Position numbers and translations under genes: made by a program. 64,000 nucleotides of DNA from Arabidopsis thaliana (lineage: Eukaryota > Streptophyta > Magnoliopsida > Brassicales > Brassicaceae): NCBI RefSeq assembly GCF_000001735.4, contig NC_003070.9:22677971-22741970 (forward strand), written 5' to 3'. Shown here in pieces: positions 61,240 to 64,000 of the stretch. The notes below the pieces were generated by a model. The model did no database searches. It saw only the letters and a program-made list of their open reading frames with translations, and was not told where the DNA came from. Positions within the stretch are counted from its first letter, which is position 1. Every line of letters starts with the position of its first letter.

Positions 61240-62320
61240 TGTAACCACATCAAATGTTCTGTTCCAGTTACAGAAAATATCCTTGATTTTGTAATACTTA
61301 TGGCTTGTATCCTTTGCTACAACTAAGAGACGCTGCTTTCTCCATTTTGGCTCTTGGTTTGTCCTTTTGATCGGATCCTATTTGTGTTTCTTCCCTACGG
61401 AGATCAAATGGAAATTTAACATTTAAGTAATTGATCAATTCAAATATTCTTCTTTTAGGCTATGAACATGCAGAGATAGAAATGATCAATGAGCTGTTCA
61501 AAATATTGGCCCATAAATTATCTCAAACATAAGACAGGTTGTTACGATCTCAGTTTATAATGTCCATCCCCGTATTATTATTTGTTTCAATTTCTCTTGT
61601 AGTTGTGGCTGATACGTACGTTTAGGATCACAGAATATCACAAGGAAGCTCCAGGTTAGTAAATTTACATAATGTGCTTAGCTTTCATCAATGTAAATTA
61701 AAATTGATTTGGATTATGATGGGTGAATATATGGACTAGGGTAAGTTTAAAGTAGTGGTGGTATGTTGTATCCTAGGAATAAGAAAACTTGTAGCACTAG
61801 CATGGAACACAATCCTCACCATTTTTGATTATTAGTACCAAGTCTTGCATGTAAGTCTCATTTTGCATAAATTTTTATAGAAGTGTAAAAAACCAAATTG
61901 TCTGACTATATATATTTTTCATACAAATATTCTTCTCATATATATTTACTTGGTATTTAAACATTTTATTTGTTTGTTCATGTTAACGTTTAATTTTCAA
62001 TAATTAAAATCTAAATAATTGTTTAGTGAAAATTTAAATATATATATATATTTCAAATTATTTGTTCGTTACTGTCATTGATGATTCTATTCAATTTTAA
62101 GTTTGGATTTTCTTTTTTTAGGTAAATAATTTATTCTTTGAACAATAAAAAAAGGTAAATTATTTCTTAATTAATTGATCTCCTTTCGTTTTTAAGATTC
62201 TAGTATATCTATTAATTATAATATCAAAAACTAAAAATTTCCACTTTAATCCTAGATAATTTTCTTATTAATTAAATAATATGAGTTAATGCATCTCTTT
62301 TATCCAATCAAGTTTTTGCT
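61240..62320. other. Intergenic spacer
   Basis: 3' flank of CSU1, then very AT-rich DNA with a TA run near 62037-62050. No gene seen. Confidence 0.6.
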
Positions 62321-62590
62321 TTCCTAAAATCTAGAGAATCCAGTAACATTTTTTTTTATTTTAGTAGAGAATCTAAGATTTATTTTAATGAATGATTTTC
62401 TTTTCGAAAATTTAAATCCAAAGACTTTTAAAACTTCAAAAAAAAACAAAAAAAACAAACATATATGCCTATTTCGGCCTTTGTTCATAAAAACAAAATT
62501 TGGGTCCATTATGGCCCATAACGGATTACATCTTCTATATAAGCAATTAGATATCACTATAACCTAATACTTTTGATTCTCAACAAAAAT

Positions 62591-62950
62591 ATGAAGCCAG
62601 AATCAAAGAAAATTAACGAGAAAAGAAGGATTCAGATCAACGATGGCGTTTGCGACTCTTCGTTTGATCTAAGTTTGCTCAAAGAGGCTGCCAACAATGC
62701 AAGCGAGAAGCCACTTCTAGTGGAGACCATTGTCCCAAAGACTAAGAAAAAAGATTCATTCGATTTAACATCGATGTCGCATGCATTATCCTCTGTGAAT
62801 CGTCAGTGTGATAAACGGAGATGTTATGTGAATGCGATGAAGAGACGTCTAGCATCAACGGAGGATAAGGAATTTTTTGAGCAGAACCAGTTTCGATTTC
62901 TAAGGAGTGTCGTGTTACAACAAAAATATTTCAATAAAAAAAAAAAATAG
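62591..62950 (+). CDS. Small basic protein of unknown function, tandem copy 1 (119 aa)
   Basis: I do not recognise this family. The ATG at 62591 (MKPESKKINEKRR) is chosen because its neighbour starts with the same MKPESKK. A TATA-like TCTATATAAGC (62533-62543) lies about 50 bases upstream. The protein has two short related motifs, SSFDLSLLKEAANN (about 29-42) and DSFDLTSMSHALSS (about 60-73), joined by LLVETIVPKTKKK. The C-terminus is basic and ends in an FNKKKK tail. No signal peptide or membrane segment is present; lysine-rich patches suggest nuclear or nucleic-acid association (weak inference). The paired copy at 63667 argues that it is a gene and not chance. Confidence 0.65.
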   Translation: MKPESKKINEKRRIQINDGVCDSSFDLSLLKEAANNASEKPLLVETIVPKTKKKDSFDLTSMSHALSSVNRQCDKRRCYVNAMKRRLASTEDKEFFEQNQFRFLRSVVLQQKYFNKKKK

Positions 62951-63666
62951 TTTATGATTCACGTTAATTTCTTGGAATTAGTTTGGTAATTTTCATGTCG
63001 TTGTGATGATGCGGCGATTGTTGTTACGTTCATTCTCATCAATGATAATTTCTCTTTATTATTAGGTTTTGGAGATTTTTTTTTTAATTTAATATTATTT
63101 TTTGTTGATCCGTTTTAATTTCTAGGATTGATGTATATATATTTGATTTAAAAAAAGATAATTGATGATTCTTTTTATTGTTTGTTAGGTTCTTTATTTT
63201 CTTTGTTTAATTTTATTTCTTAATTAATAGATTTGGCTTACTTATAAAGTATGATTAATTATAAAATGGAAATGTAATTAATAGATTGTAAATTTATCAT
63301 CAAAAATGTAATTAAAACAAGATGATTGAAATGCAATTTTATCACCCAAAAAGTTTTGAAGATTTTCTAAAATCTAGAGGATTCTGTTTTTGTATTGAAT
63401 ATAAAAACTATTTTAATGATGGTTAAAAAATATATATCAAAATTTAAAACTAGCGCAAACAAAGAATGGAAACTAATTTTGTTTAGCTCCATCAATTTCC
63501 TTTAGAAATAATATTATTTGACCTAATTTTATTGGGCCCACCACGAAAACATCTGTTGGGCCTAGTTTAGGTCGTAAACGAGTTACATCTTCTATATATA
63601 AAGGAAATTCCCTTCCATGTCTCTCTCTAAACCTATTGTTTACTTTTGATCTCTGTCGACGAAACG
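62951..63666. other. Spacer and promoter of copy 2 of the small-protein gene
   Basis: 3' flank of copy 1, then a promoter homologous to that of copy 1. CTAAAATCTAGAGGATTC (about 63368-63385) pairs with CTAAAATCTAGAGAATCC upstream of copy 1 (about 62324-62341). Site II-type TTGGGCCCACC and TTGGGCCTAG lie at about 63532-63565. The block GAGTTACATCTTCTATATATA (about 63580-63600) includes the TATA box. Confidence 0.55.
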
Positions 63667-63999
63667 ATGAAGCCAGAGTCAAAGAAAATTTCAGAGAAAA
63701 AACTAGTTAAGATCAACGATGATGGAGGTTCTACTTTTGATCTAAGTTCGCTCAAAGAAGCTATCAACAAACCAAGCGACAAAGCTCTTCTTGTGAAAAC
63801 TAATGTCCCGACAAAGAAAAAAAGTGCATTCGATCTAACTTCCATGTCACAGGCATTATCCTCTGTGGATCGTTTTAATAGTCGGAAACTTTATATCAGG
63901 AGAGCTATGGCGAGGAAGAGCGTGGCGGAGAGGGAAGCTATCAAGCAGCGATTACTAATTCTAACTACGATCTGCGAAAAATATTCATGTAAACATTAA
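63667..63999 (+). CDS. Small basic protein of unknown function, tandem copy 2 (110 aa)
   Basis: Paralogue of the gene at 62591. It starts MKPESKKISEKKLVKIND and keeps both motifs, STFDLSSLKEAINK and SAFDLTSMSQALSS, joined by LLVKTNVPTKKK. The C-terminal third has diverged (YIRRAMARKSVAEREAIKQR, then CEKYSCKH). It ends TAA at 63997-63999, one base before the window ends. TATA (TCTATATATAAAGG, about 63590-63603) and site II-like TGGGCC elements lie upstream. Conservation of the N-terminal two-thirds in frame, with substitutions and small in-frame length differences, suggests coding selection. The function is unknown. Confidence 0.65.
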   Translation: MKPESKKISEKKLVKINDDGGSTFDLSSLKEAINKPSDKALLVKTNVPTKKKSAFDLTSMSQALSSVDRFNSRKLYIRRAMARKSVAEREAIKQRLLILTTICEKYSCKH

Positions 64000-64000
64000 T

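Overview
The window is plant nuclear DNA, almost certainly Arabidopsis thaliana chromosome 1 or a very close relative. It is AT-rich, has short GT-AG introns, and carries genes recognisable from memory in the order of the AT1G61470-AT1G61620 interval: CAF1 deadenylase, SD1 receptor kinases, LHCA3, an F-box/kelch gene, MLO6, two RALF peptides, TIM13, RPL3B, PBL15, a DUF1262 gene, another SD1 kinase and CSU1. The spliced lengths I derived by hand (LHCA3 273 aa, MLO6 583, RPL3B 390, PBL15 424, the AT1G61610-like kinase 842) agree with the Arabidopsis proteins as I remember them. No database was consulted.

Region 1 (1-30.8 kb) is a tandem array of S-domain (SD1/G-type lectin) receptor-like kinases, all on the minus strand. 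It has four seven-exon genes (3450-6434, 7184-10297, 11759-14911, 26896-29856), one internally deleted copy (1800-2816), and shorter relics at 21.5 and 23.4-23.95 kb. One gene, the AT1G61490-like one, has an extra A in its last exon and would be frameshifted. Remnants resembling a PPR gene lie 0.1-1 kb upstream of several copies, so they probably belong to the ancestral duplication unit. A 5.4 kb PIF/Harbinger DNA transposon (15985-21366, TTA target duplication, open transposase frame) sits inside the array. LHCA3 and an F-box/kelch gene with a partial 3' duplicate interrupt it.

Region 2 (30.9-48.1 kb) holds MLO6 (powdery-mildew susceptibility clade), tandem RALFL8 and RALFL9 peptide genes, TIM13, a small tandemly repeated kinase relic, RPL3B and PBL15, all coding genes on the minus strand. 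The 34.1-37.1 kb spacer is gene-free.

Region 3 (48-64 kb) starts with a spacer that contains a 207 bp hAT-type element with 8 bp target duplications and a 662 bp solo LTR with 5 bp target duplications. Then come the plus-strand genes: DUF1262 protein, the AT1G61610-like SD1 kinase, CSU1 (NOSIP-like RING protein), and at the right edge a tandem pair of small unrecognised basic proteins that share promoter sequence.

Functionally the window mixes cell-surface perception and immunity genes (SD1 kinases, PBL15, MLO6, RALFs) with housekeeping genes (RPL3B, TIM13, LHCA3, CSU1). The housekeeping promoters show site II/telo-box or G-box/I-box elements. The kinase promoters carry several W-box cores. 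I found no exotic multi-gene system. The best leads are the unnamed small gene pair at the right end, the kinase gene with the homopolymer frameshift, the possibly recent Harbinger element, and the co-duplicated PPR relics.
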